A DNA stretch of 64,000 nucleotides, taken from assembly GCA_003243425.1 (NCBI GenBank), contig QFQP01000030.1:30591-94590 (forward strand), written 5' to 3'. This stretch comes from Archangium gephyra (lineage in GTDB: Bacteria; Myxococcota; Myxococcia; Myxococcales; Myxococcaceae). Of the stretch, positions 44,095-52,363 are shown piece by piece. The notes beneath the pieces were generated by a model. It did no database searches. It was not told where the DNA came from and worked only from the letters and a program-made list of their open reading frames with translations. Both the position numbers and the translations under genes were made by a program. The first letter of the stretch is position 1. Each line of letters begins with the position of its first letter.

Positions 44095-44949
44095 ATGGCC
44101 GCTGGCAGTGGAACGCCCAACTACCTGAAGGCGGCGTTCCTCAACGTCTACAACCTGTCGTTGCTCGGCGGCGCGGCGGTCGCGTCGGCCCTCACCGGCG
44201 ACTGGATGATCGGCCTCGGCGCGCTGGGCCTCGAAGCCCTCTGGCTGGTGGTCGGGCCTGACCTGAAGCCGTTTCAACGCGCAGTGAAGGAAAGCGCGCG
44301 CGAAGAACGCGAAAAGGAAGATCGCAAGCGCGTCGACCAGCTGATGTCGGAGCTGCCGGAGCGTGAATGGCAGCGCGCCAAGGCGCTCGACGAGCTGCGC
44401 CGTGAGATCGAACGCGACGTGCAGCACAACCCGTCGTTCCAGGCGATCCTGCTGGCGACCGAGTTGGAGAAGCTGGCGCAGCTGCACGCCAGCTTCGTGC
44501 GCCTCGCTTCCGCGTGTCGTCGCGCCGAGACGTATCTGCAGGCCGTCGACGTGCGCGATCTCGAGCGCCAGGTGAAGGCGCAGGAGAGCCTGCAGGAGAA
44601 GATGACCGACGAGTCGGTGCGCGATCTCGCCGGCAAGAACGCCGCGGTGCTCAAGAAGCGCCTCGAGACCATCAAGGAGATCGAGACCTTCCTCGCGCGG
44701 GCGCGCGGGCAGATGAACCTCATCGAGAACTCGATTCGGCTGCTGCGGGACCAGGCGCTGACGATGACCAGCCCGGACCAGCTCACCGAGCAACTCGACG
44801 ACCTGCTCACCGGTGTCGACGCGGTTCAGCAGTCGGTCAAAGACGCCGAAGCCCTCATCGGCGGGCGCATGGAACCCATCGCGCCGATCTCCTCGCCTGA
44901 CGAGCGCGTGAACCCGACCGTCGGAGACCGCTTCAAGAACCTCGAGTGA
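44095..44949 (+). CDS. Membrane-anchored coiled-coil protein of the importer operon
   Basis: A 284-residue protein. Residues about 15-60 contain a hydrophobic hairpin (AAFLNVYNLSLLGGAAVASA and MIGLGALGLEALWLVVG), so the N-terminus is in the inner membrane. The rest is a long, strongly charged helical region (EEREKEDRKRVDQLMSEL, LETIKEIETFLARARGQM) consistent with coiled coil in the cytosol. No known domain is seen. Direct adjacency to the ATPase gene makes a role in assembly or control of the importer likely. Confidence 0.7.
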   Translation: MAAGSGTPNYLKAAFLNVYNLSLLGGAAVASALTGDWMIGLGALGLEALWLVVGPDLKPFQRAVKESAREEREKEDRKRVDQLMSELPEREWQRAKALDELRREIERDVQHNPSFQAILLATELEKLAQLHASFVRLASACRRAETYLQAVDVRDLERQVKAQESLQEKMTDESVRDLAGKNAAVLKKRLETIKEIETFLARARGQMNLIENSIRLLRDQALTMTSPDQLTEQLDDLLTGVDAVQQSVKDAEALIGGRMEPIAPISSPDERVNPTVGDRFKNLE

Positions 44950-45595
44950 CGAGACAGGCGAGCCCCGCCTGCCGCACGCGCGTGTCGTTGGGTCGCCGGC
45001 CGTCGGTCCGCAGCTGTTCGAGCAACCTGTCGAGCACGCGCACCTCGCTGCCGTCGTAGTAGCCGTCGCTCTTCGAACGACGCGTGGCCTCGCGCTCTGC
45101 CTCGCGGCGGCGGGTGACGACCGTCGCCAGCAGCCGCTCCGCGATTCCCGGCTCGAGTGTCGCGCCTTCCCAGGCCAGATGCAGACAGTCGAGCGCCGCC
45201 TGCTCGCAGGCCTCGCGCGTTTGATGCCCTACGAGCGCAGGCCGCTCGCACCACGCCGACGTGACGAGCGCCTCGGAGCGCTGCTCGTGACCTCGCTGAA
45301 TAAAGAACGCGGCCCACACGCCGCCGATGAGCCCCGCGAGCAGGAGCAGCGGGCTGAACCTCGTCACGAAGGGCAGCACCGACGCGCCGCCGCGCCACAC
45401 ACGAATCGCGGCACGCAGCGCCAGCGCGAAACCGCCGAGCGCCACCACGGTGAAGACGACACCGCCGACCCAGTCGACACGTTCCAGCGGCGGTCCGCCG
45501 GTCAGCGAGAACACCCCGAGCAGGGGAAAGCCGACGCAGATGGCAGCGCAGGCAGGCAGCCCCACGAAGAGCAGGGCCGCGACACGCAGCCCCAT
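44933..45595 (-). CDS. Three-TM membrane protein of unknown function
   Basis: A 220-residue protein starting at ATG 45595; a TTG start at 45616 would overlap the upstream OmpA gene. Hydrophobic segments lie at about 5-30 (AALLFVGLPACAAICVGFPL), 40-65 (GVVFTVVALGGFALALRAA) and 80-100 (FSPLLLLAGLIGGVWAAFF). The C-terminal half is soluble and contains Cys residues (WCERPALV, REACEQAALDCL) and an Arg-rich helix (TRRREAEREATRRSK). No family is recognised. It ends 17 bp inside the convergent importer operon. Confidence 0.6.
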   Translation of the reverse strand: MGLRVAALLFVGLPACAAICVGFPLLGVFSLTGGPPLERVDWVGGVVFTVVALGGFALALRAAIRVWRGGASVLPFVTRFSPLLLLAGLIGGVWAAFFIQRGHEQRSEALVTSAWCERPALVGHQTREACEQAALDCLHLAWEGATLEPGIAERLLATVVTRRREAEREATRRSKSDGYYDGSEVRVLDRLLEQLRTDGRRPNDTRVRQAGLACLVTRGS

Positions 45596-45605
45596 CGCCG
45601 CAGGC

Positions 45606-46787
45606 TCACTGCTCAACGATGTTGAACTCGGTGCGGCGGTTCTCGGCCTTGCCGGCGGCGGTGGAGTTCGACGCGATGGGCTTGGTCTCGCCGAAGCCGA
45701 CCGCCTCCATGCGCGACGGGTCGATACCGCGCTTGAGCAGCGCCGACATCACGGAGTCAGCGCGACGCTGCGAGAGCTTCAGGTTCGAAGCATCGTTACC
45801 AACCGAGTCGGTGTGACCCTCGATGCGGATCTTCTTGATCTGCACGTTGTCTTTGAGCGCCAGCGCGACCTCGTCGAGCACCTGCTCCGACTCCTTGCCG
45901 GTGATCTTGTGGCTGCCGGTGACGAACTTGATCTGCTTCTTGATCTCGATGCGGTCCTTCGTGACCGCGACCAGCGAGTACTTGCGCGGGCACCCCTTGT
46001 TGTCGACCGGGCCGGGGTCGTTCGGGCAGTCGTCGCGATCGTCAGGCACCGTGTCACCGTCGTTGTCGAGGTCGGGGCAGCCGTCTTCGTCCTGGAAGCC
46101 GTCCTTGTCTTCGGGCTCGTTGGGGCACTTGTCGACGTCGTCATTGATGCCGTCACCGTCCTTGTCGACGATGGGGCAGCCGAGGTTCTGCATGGGGCCC
46201 GCTTCGTTCGGGCACTTGTCGGCGGTGTCCAGAATGCCGTCGTTGTCGTTGTCCGGCTCGGGGCAACCGTCTTCGTCCTGGAAGCCGTCCTTGTCTTCGG
46301 GCTGATCGATGCAGCGATCCACCGAATCGACGATGCCGTCGCCGTCGCGATCCTTCGCTTCGACCGGGCATCCGCGATTTTCCGCCGGGCCCGGCAATGA
46401 CGGGCACTGGTCGTCGCGATCGAGCACGCCGTCGCCGTCTTTGTCGGTCTCTTCGATCTTCACGACCAGCTGCGGCTGCTCGCGCACCACGACCTGCTTG
46501 GGCGCACAGTCACGAGAGAGCGCCACGGCCTTCCGGGCCATCGCTTCAGCTTCGGTGATGTGCTCCCACGCGCGCTGCGAATTGCCCTGGTCGAGCTCGC
46601 CCATCGCGAAGTCGAGGTTGGCCTCGGCCGACGCGAGCTCCCGCGGCGCACAGCGAAGTGCATTGCTGCGTCGCGCGCGGTCGATGTCGGTCTTGATGAT
46701 GTCGCCCTGCGCACGAATCTGCGGGCCGCTGTGGCACGACGAGAGCGCAGCGAACGCCACGAGCACCCACGACTGACGAATCTTCAT
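45606..46787 (-). CDS. OmpA-family lipoprotein with thrombospondin type 3 repeats
   Basis: A 393-residue outer-membrane lipoprotein (leader MKIRQSWVLVAFAALSSC, lipobox LSSC). Residues about 30-110 are helical (DUF4398-like, ASAEANLDFAMGELDQGN). Five or six calcium-binding TSP3 repeats follow (DKDGDGVLDRDDQCP, DRDGDGIVDSVDRC, DNDNDGILDTADKCP, DKDGDGINDDVDKCP, DNDGDTVPDDRDDCP). The C-terminal OmpA domain has IRIEGHTDSVGNDASNLKLS and AENRRTEF, the peptidoglycan-binding residues. It is coupled to the DUF4398 lipoprotein gene by ATGA. Confidence 0.93.
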   Translation of the reverse strand: MKIRQSWVLVAFAALSSCHSGPQIRAQGDIIKTDIDRARRSNALRCAPRELASAEANLDFAMGELDQGNSQRAWEHITEAEAMARKAVALSRDCAPKQVVVREQPQLVVKIEETDKDGDGVLDRDDQCPSLPGPAENRGCPVEAKDRDGDGIVDSVDRCIDQPEDKDGFQDEDGCPEPDNDNDGILDTADKCPNEAGPMQNLGCPIVDKDGDGINDDVDKCPNEPEDKDGFQDEDGCPDLDNDGDTVPDDRDDCPNDPGPVDNKGCPRKYSLVAVTKDRIEIKKQIKFVTGSHKITGKESEQVLDEVALALKDNVQIKKIRIEGHTDSVGNDASNLKLSQRRADSVMSALLKRGIDPSRMEAVGFGETKPIASNSTAAGKAENRRTEFNIVEQ

Positions 46788-47128
46788 TGGGCGGGCACCG
46801 GCGGTTCAGACGAAATGGACTCGTTGCGCTTGCCGACCTTGAGCGCGGTGTCTCGGGCGCGCGTCGCGAAATCGACGGCCTTCTTCGCGTAGTCGACGGC
46901 CTGCTCGAAGTCGGAATAACCGACCTCTTCCTTCGACTTGGCGAGGTAGAGGTTCGCCGCCGTCCACTCGTAGGGCGCGAGCTTGTCGGCCTGAGCCGTC
47001 TTCGCCGCGCCCAACATGGTTTCGGTGTCGATGAGAAGAGCGGTGGACTGCACCGGGCCGCAGCCCGTGGCGCCGATGATCAGCGCGGGCAGTACCCACC
47101 GCAAAGGGTTCGCAGAAGGTCCCGACAT
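46784..47128 (-). CDS. DUF4398-like lipoprotein
   Basis: A 114-residue protein. MSGPSANPLRWVLPALIIGATGCGPV is a lipoprotein leader with lipobox ATGC. The mature part is a helical domain: LGAAKTAQADKLAPYEWTAA, YLAKSKEEVGYSDFEQAVDY and AKKAVDFATRARDTALK, the pattern of DUF4398, which also occurs at the N-terminus of the next gene. It is encoded directly before that OmpA/TSP3 lipoprotein (ATGA overlap), so they likely act together at the outer membrane. Confidence 0.8.
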   Translation of the reverse strand: MSGPSANPLRWVLPALIIGATGCGPVQSTALLIDTETMLGAAKTAQADKLAPYEWTAANLYLAKSKEEVGYSDFEQAVDYAKKAVDFATRARDTALKVGKRNESISSEPPVPAQ

Positions 47129-47186
47129 CGCTCGGGGAAGCTCCCACGCACGGGGGGGTCGGTCAATCTTTTGGGGAACTTGCGGT

Positions 47187-47450
47187 ATGGTGATCAGCAT
47201 GTCCACCAAGCTCCCTTCAGGTTCTTCTCCGTCGCTCCCCGGTGCGCGTCCGCGTGCGCAGGTGTCGTACGAAGGCGAAGACGAGTTCAGTGCGATGTCG
47301 CTCGATCCGACCCGGAAGGATCAGCTCAAGAAGAAGCAGGAACTCAAGCCGCCGCCGCCCGGAGAACGCGAGCAGGTGAAGGTTGACGAGCTCAAGCCGA
47401 TGAATGAACAAGGCATCGTCGGACTCTTCAGAAAGATCTTCGCCAAATGA
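47187..47450 (+). CDS. Small protein of unknown function
   Basis: A protein of 87 residues with Pro- and Lys-rich, largely disordered sequence (SSPSLPGARPRAQVSYEGED, TRKDQLKKKQELKPPPPGER) and a C-terminal amphipathic helix (GIVGLFRKIFAK) that could touch a membrane. A GGGGA nine bases before ATG 47187 favours this start; ATG 47199 is also possible. It overlaps the Mpo1-like gene by ATGA, which supports a real, co-translated gene. Confidence 0.6.
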   Translation: MVISMSTKLPSGSSPSLPGARPRAQVSYEGEDEFSAMSLDPTRKDQLKKKQELKPPPPGEREQVKVDELKPMNEQGIVGLFRKIFAK

Positions 47451-47809
47451 GTGAAAAAGCGATCAAGACGTACGAGGCGTTCTGGCCGTTCTACCTCCAG
47501 GAGCACTCGCTGCCGGCGACGCGGTGGGTGCACTTCGTGGGCACCACGATCGCCGCCATCAACATCGTCTTCGCCATCGTGTTTCTGGCGCCGGCCTACC
47601 TGTTGAGCGCGCTGTTCTCGGGCTACTTGTTCGCGTGGGTCAGCCACTTCTTCATCGAGAAGAACCGCCCGGCCACCTTCACGTACCCGGCCTGGAGTTT
47701 CGTCTCGGACTGGAAGATGTGGGCGCTCATGATCGTCGGCAAGCTGCCGGCGGAGCTTGCGAAGCACGGCATCACGCCACGTCACGAAGCGGCGCCCAAG
47801 AGCGCCTGA
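47447..47809 (+). CDS. Mpo1-like (DUF962) membrane protein
   Basis: A 120-residue protein with the DUF962 signature YEAFWPFYLQEHSLPATRW followed by HFVGTTIAAINIVFA and SHFFIEKNRPATF. His residues in the first and second motifs match the iron ligands of yeast Mpo1, a dioxygenase that alpha-oxidises 2-hydroxy fatty acids. Two membrane segments are predictable (IAAINIVFAIVFLAPAYLL, LLSALFSGYLFAWV). A lipid-oxidation role is inferred from the family. It converges on the PEGA gene with no gap. Confidence 0.85.
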   Translation: MSEKAIKTYEAFWPFYLQEHSLPATRWVHFVGTTIAAINIVFAIVFLAPAYLLSALFSGYLFAWVSHFFIEKNRPATFTYPAWSFVSDWKMWALMIVGKLPAELAKHGITPRHEAAPKSA

Positions 47810-49390
47810 TCAGAACGAGCCGCTGAGGCTCACCGCAGCACCACCGCTCGTGGGGCCCACGCTGAGCTTCGGGGCCTCCGGCGGGAAGAAGATGATGGCG
47901 AGCACGCCGCCGAGGATCGCGGCGCCGCCAAGACCGAACAACGGGCCCACGGTGTCCTGAAGCGTCTCGCGGAGGCCGAGCTTCTCGAGCACCTCGATGC
48001 CTGCCTGCGTGTTCGGATCCGGGTAGGTGCCGTCGGTGTCACGGGCAGTCTCCAACCGTTGCAGTCCGGGCTCCCGCCAGTGGTTGGCGTTCGGGTCGGA
48101 GCAGCGCGTGGAGTTCTCCGAACAGCTCACCGTGTACCCCGCAGTGACGGCGATGGTCACCGCGCCCGCGAGAATGAGGCCGAAGCCGACGACGCGCCCC
48201 GCCGAGAAGAAGCCCGGTCGCGCAGGCTGCGCAGCGACCTCGGGTGGCGGTGTCGGCGCGAGCGGTTCGACTGTGCTCGGCGCGTCTTCAGGCTTCAAGA
48301 CGGGCTTCGGAGGCTCGTCTTTTTTGACCGGAGCGGACGGAGAATCCGAGGGGGTCGGCGCGACGGTGGAGGACGCGACCGGCACCGCGTCAGGGCGCCG
48401 AATACCGGCGACCTCACGGCCGGTCACCAGAAACGTCGCCAGGTTGCTCATCAGATCAGCCGACACCGCCCCGGTACGCTCCTGCCGCGCGGTGCCCACG
48501 TCGTAGATCGCACCCGAAACGTACGGAGCCACCCCGCCCTTCGCCATGTTGCGCAACACGATGAGGCGCTCGGCGCTCACCAGCTGCGCGAGCTTGATCG
48601 CGGCACCGTCGTCCACGTTGGACATGCACAACGGCAACTGCCGCGACACCGCGCCTTCGAAGGCCAGGTCGATCGCCAGCTTCGAATCGCGCGGCAATTC
48701 GACGCGGTGGGGGAACGAGAGCGCCGGCCCGTTGAACACCGACACGCGGTAGACGCCGGGAATCAGGTCCAACTTGAGCGGCGTGACGCCCATCACCTGA
48801 CCGTCGACAGCCACTGAGCCCGGAGCACCGCTCTCGACCCGAATCGACAACGAGATCTTCTTGAGGCGCGCGACCTCCTTCTTCACGGCTTCGAGCGCAG
48901 CGATCGTGCTCGGCGCATGCGCCTCGGGGTCGAGCTTGATGGCAGGGTTGATGCGAACGATGCGACGGAACGCCTCGTTCATGTCGCGCGTGCGGTCGAG
49001 ATTCTTGAAGACCAGCGCCTGCAGAACGTAGGCGTTCTCGGTCACCTTCCACGGCTTCGCATCGGGGTCTGCGCGCTCCAGCTCGGTGAGTGCGCGCTCC
49101 AGCAGCTCCAGGGCCCGTTCGTTCTGCCCGCCGTAGAAGAGCGTCTTGGCCGAATCAATCTGCCGCTCGAGGTCTTGCACCGAGCGCGTCGGGCGAGGCC
49201 GCACGATGTCGAGCACCGTGTCCGGCTCCATGATGTCGCTGCCGAGCAGCTTGCGCGTCGATTCGCGGAAGTCCTTCGCGCCGCCGATCAACCCGGCATC
49301 GGCGCAGTCGCCAGCGGTCACGATCACGGTCTTCTGCCCCGCCCATGAGGAGCCGGCCAGCAGCACCCACACCACACTCACCAATCGCAT
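47810..49390 (-). CDS. Exported PEGA-domain protein with C-terminal membrane helices
   Basis: A 526-residue protein with a signal (MRLVSVVWVLLAGSSWA). Residues about 75-150 contain TPR-like helices (FYGGQNERALELLERALTEL). A PEGA domain is near 185-230 (SIRVESGAPGSVAVDGQVMG, PLKLDLIPGVYRVSV). A Pro/Ser/Thr-rich linker (about 335-400) is followed by two hydrophobic stretches (VVGFGLILAGAVTIAVTAGY, FGLGGAAILGGVLAIIFFPP). A longer reading frame upstream of ATG 49390 runs under the opposite kinase gene and was rejected. It is divergent from the Ser/Thr kinase, whose C-terminus also looks PEGA-like. Confidence 0.83.
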   Translation of the reverse strand: MRLVSVVWVLLAGSSWAGQKTVIVTAGDCADAGLIGGAKDFRESTRKLLGSDIMEPDTVLDIVRPRPTRSVQDLERQIDSAKTLFYGGQNERALELLERALTELERADPDAKPWKVTENAYVLQALVFKNLDRTRDMNEAFRRIVRINPAIKLDPEAHAPSTIAALEAVKKEVARLKKISLSIRVESGAPGSVAVDGQVMGVTPLKLDLIPGVYRVSVFNGPALSFPHRVELPRDSKLAIDLAFEGAVSRQLPLCMSNVDDGAAIKLAQLVSAERLIVLRNMAKGGVAPYVSGAIYDVGTARQERTGAVSADLMSNLATFLVTGREVAGIRRPDAVPVASSTVAPTPSDSPSAPVKKDEPPKPVLKPEDAPSTVEPLAPTPPPEVAAQPARPGFFSAGRVVGFGLILAGAVTIAVTAGYTVSCSENSTRCSDPNANHWREPGLQRLETARDTDGTYPDPNTQAGIEVLEKLGLRETLQDTVGPLFGLGGAAILGGVLAIIFFPPEAPKLSVGPTSGGAAVSLSGSF

Positions 49391-49456
49391 TTGGACCCCA
49401 CCGTGTTGAGACCTAAGCTCCGCCGTCTCTAGCAAATTGGAGTTCGGAGCAGGGGA

Positions 49457-51337
49457 ATGTTGGGCCCGGGAACGACGGTCGGTCGCTACGTCATCAAGAG
49501 CAAGCTTGCCGAAGGCGGCATGGCCGAGATCTTCCTCGCCAGCGCCGTCGGTCCCGAGGGCTTCTCGAAAGACGTCGTCATCAAGGTGGTGAAGAGCTTC
49601 CTCGCCGCCGACTCCCAGTTCGTGCAGATGTTCATCGGCGAAGCGCGCGTGTCGTCGAAGTTGAACCACGCGAACGTCGTGCAGATCTTCGACTTCGGGA
49701 AACACGGCGACACCTACTACCTCGCGATGGAATACGTGCGCGGCGCCTCCCTGTGGGACCTCCGCAAGCGCTGTCGCGAGCACGGTACGCCCTTCCCGCC
49801 CACGCTCGCCGCGGAGATCATCGCGCAGACCGCGCGCGGCATGCAGTACGCCCACTCGCTCACCGAGAACGGCCAACGCATCGGCGTGGTGCACCGCGAC
49901 GTCACGCCCCACAACGTGCTGCTGTCGTTCGACGGCGCGGTGAAGCTGACCGACTTCGGCATCGCCAAGGCGACGAGCGGCCACACCTCGCCCGGCATGT
50001 TGAAGGGCAAGTTCGCGTACATGTCGCCAGAGCAGTCTCGCGGCGAACCGGTCGACGCGCGCACCGACATCTTCGCGCTCGGCATCGTCGCGTGGGAGCT
50101 GCTCACCGGCGGCCGCCTGTTCGACGGTGACTCGGATCTCGCGGTGCTGCGCGCGGTGCAGGAGTCGTTGATTCCTCCGCCCTCGCGCATGAACCCGGAA
50201 GTACCGCAGGAGCTCTCGGACATCGTGATGAAGGCGCTCGCGCGCCCGGTGCAGGAGCGTTTTCAGTCGGCCTTCGAGTTCGACAAGGCGCTGGCGACCT
50301 GGGTGCTGCGCAACGCGAAGTCCGTCGAAGACACGTCGGTGGCGCAGTTCCTCCAGACGATGTTCCGCGAGGAGTTCGACCGGCCCAGCCACGAAGCGCC
50401 GAACCCGTCAGGCACGCTGACCGAGACCGACACTGACGACTTCGGCGTCGGCAACACCGTCGCGCGACCCGGCCTCAACAAGACGGCGATGACGGCCACG
50501 CCCATCAGCCCCGTGTCCCACGCGCCCCGTCGCGGCGTGATGGACGATGACGACGAAGACGGCGGCTCGAAGGTGAAGACCGAAGAGTTCCGCACCGCGC
50601 CGCCCAAACCACGCACAGAGCAGATGCCGGCGCTCAGGCGGCCATCACGGCGCTTCGAGCCGCTGCCGTTGACCGAACGGTCGAACGTCGCCGTGCCGGA
50701 AGAGCCGAAGGTCATCGTGCGCGAGTCGATGCGCCTCGAGCGTCCGGCTCCCAGGGCGTCGACCGATTCGCAGAGCTCGCCCGTGCGCATCAGTGACGAT
50801 GCACCTCGGCCGAGCCCGGCGGAAGAACCGGTCATCGCCCCCAGGTCGAACGCGCCGTTGATCGTCGCGCTGGGTGCCCTGGTGGCGCTGCTGGCCGGCG
50901 GCGTTTTCTACGTCACGCAGCGCGACGCGGAAAAAGCGCCCGAGCCGATTGCCGAAGTGACGCCGCCACCGGTCGTGAAGCCGGAACTCCCCACGCCGGT
51001 CGACCCGCCGGAGCCGGCCGTGGTCGACACCGGCACGCCCAACCCACCAGACAGCGACACGCCGCCAGACGCCGGTGCACTGCCACCGGTCGACACGAAG
51101 ACGAACCCCCCCGGCCCGACGCCGGTTCGAAAGATGGGCACGCTGGTGTTGAAGGCCGCGCCGTTCGCGACGGTCACCGTGCAGGGAAAGTCGTACGACG
51201 TGCAGGGCGTGAAGTCCGTACCGGCACCCGTGGGCACGTACGACGTCTCGTTCGTTCACCCCAAGAAGAAGGTGAAGGCACGCGTCACCGTGAAGCTGAA
51301 CGAGACGACCAACGTCGCCGCGTTCGACGCGAACTGA
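49457..51337 (+). CDS. Membrane serine/threonine protein kinase
   Basis: A 626-residue kinase. The catalytic domain (about 10-270) has KSKLAEGGMAEIFLA, the lysine in DVVIKVVK, the catalytic loop VVHRDVTPHNVLLSFDG (Asp near 148), KLTDFGIAK, and GKFAYMSPEQSRGE. A Pro/Arg/Glu-rich linker (about 300-470) and one membrane helix (LIVALGALVALLAGGVFYV, near 475) lead to a periplasmic Pro/Asp-rich stretch and a C-terminal PEGA-like module (LVLKAAPFATVTVQGKSY, VPAPVGTYDVSFVHP). HRDVTPHN is the form usual in myxobacterial kinases. It is divergent from a PEGA protein gene, probably functionally linked. Confidence 0.95.
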   Translation: MLGPGTTVGRYVIKSKLAEGGMAEIFLASAVGPEGFSKDVVIKVVKSFLAADSQFVQMFIGEARVSSKLNHANVVQIFDFGKHGDTYYLAMEYVRGASLWDLRKRCREHGTPFPPTLAAEIIAQTARGMQYAHSLTENGQRIGVVHRDVTPHNVLLSFDGAVKLTDFGIAKATSGHTSPGMLKGKFAYMSPEQSRGEPVDARTDIFALGIVAWELLTGGRLFDGDSDLAVLRAVQESLIPPPSRMNPEVPQELSDIVMKALARPVQERFQSAFEFDKALATWVLRNAKSVEDTSVAQFLQTMFREEFDRPSHEAPNPSGTLTETDTDDFGVGNTVARPGLNKTAMTATPISPVSHAPRRGVMDDDDEDGGSKVKTEEFRTAPPKPRTEQMPALRRPSRRFEPLPLTERSNVAVPEEPKVIVRESMRLERPAPRASTDSQSSPVRISDDAPRPSPAEEPVIAPRSNAPLIVALGALVALLAGGVFYVTQRDAEKAPEPIAEVTPPPVVKPELPTPVDPPEPAVVDTGTPNPPDSDTPPDAGALPPVDTKTNPPGPTPVRKMGTLVLKAAPFATVTVQGKSYDVQGVKSVPAPVGTYDVSFVHPKKKVKARVTVKLNETTNVAAFDAN

Positions 51338-51338
51338 C

Positions 51339-52352
51339 TCAGAGCCGCTGCCAATTCGGCGCGAACGGCGCGTTCTTCGTCGTCGGGTCGTCAATCGCGA
51401 GGATGTATTCGGCGCGGCGGTTCTTCGGCTCGTCGGTCTCGTCCTTCGTGCTCACCAGCAGCGCCTCTTCACCGAAGCCCTCGAAGTAGATCGGAATGCG
51501 CACGCCCTTCTTGCGGAAGTACGCGCCGATGGCCTTCGCACGGTTGAGTGAGAGCGTGCGGTTCGAGGCGTTGGCGCCAACGGTGTCGGTGTGGCCGGCG
51601 ATGAAGAGCTTGAGCGGCACGTACTGACCGACTTTCGCCATCGCGTCTGCGACCTGCTTGAACGACGCGTCGAGCTTGCCGGCTTCCTCTGGCAACACGT
51701 CCCACTTGCCTGAAGCGAAGTTCACCTCTTCGTGCGGAATGTCGAGCCGCCACGGCGTGAGCTCGACGCCGTTGTAGACGCCCGACTTCGTGAACGCGCG
51801 GAGGTCGATCTTCAACACCTTCGACTTCGATTCTGGCCACGTCACTTCGAGTTTCGTGCCCGCGGGTTCGCCGTTGAATTGAATGTCGTCGTCGACGAGG
51901 AACGCGCCGCTCTCGACCTGCACCTTGAGGTGCACCTTGTCGACGGGCTGATTCAACGTGAAGCGCAGCTTGCGGCCTTCGACGTCGACGTCTTTCTCTT
52001 TGTCGATGGTGATGGCGAGTGGGCCGACGAGCTCGGTCTCGAACTCGAGTGGCATGGACCCGGTGGTTCCGTTCGGCAGGTTGACGACCAGCTCACCGGA
52101 CCACTTCGAAACGCCGTCGGGCTGCGGGAGTTCGATGTTGCGAACGGTGCCCGGCTTGCCGCCGCCCTTCCATTCCTGCGGCTTGCCACCGTCGCGCGCG
52201 AGCGAGAGCCGGAAGCCGGCGATGGGCTCGAGGATCTCGATGTGAACGGCAGGTGAACCTTTGCCCTTCATGGCCTTGTTGGTGAGCGACACGTTGACCG
52301 AGTCGGCGAAGGCGAGAGCAGGAAGCAGAGCGAGCAGCGTGACGAGTCGCAT
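51339..52352 (-). CDS. OmpA-family protein, exported
   Basis: A 337-residue protein with a signal peptide (MRLVTLLALLPALAFA). The N-terminal two thirds are beta-rich (VNVSLTNKAMKGKGSPAVHI, GELVVNLPNGTTGSMPLEF) and have no named family. The OmpA domain (about 215-330) shows LKLFIAGHTDTVGANASNR, SLNRAKAIGAYFRKKGV and PKNRRAEYILA, so peptidoglycan binding is expected. It converges on the kinase gene and lies 11 bp downstream of the 310-residue protein gene on the same strand. Confidence 0.87.
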   Translation of the reverse strand: MRLVTLLALLPALAFADSVNVSLTNKAMKGKGSPAVHIEILEPIAGFRLSLARDGGKPQEWKGGGKPGTVRNIELPQPDGVSKWSGELVVNLPNGTTGSMPLEFETELVGPLAITIDKEKDVDVEGRKLRFTLNQPVDKVHLKVQVESGAFLVDDDIQFNGEPAGTKLEVTWPESKSKVLKIDLRAFTKSGVYNGVELTPWRLDIPHEEVNFASGKWDVLPEEAGKLDASFKQVADAMAKVGQYVPLKLFIAGHTDTVGANASNRTLSLNRAKAIGAYFRKKGVRIPIYFEGFGEEALLVSTKDETDEPKNRRAEYILAIDDPTTKNAPFAPNWQRL

Positions 52353-52363
52353 TTGAGTCTCTT

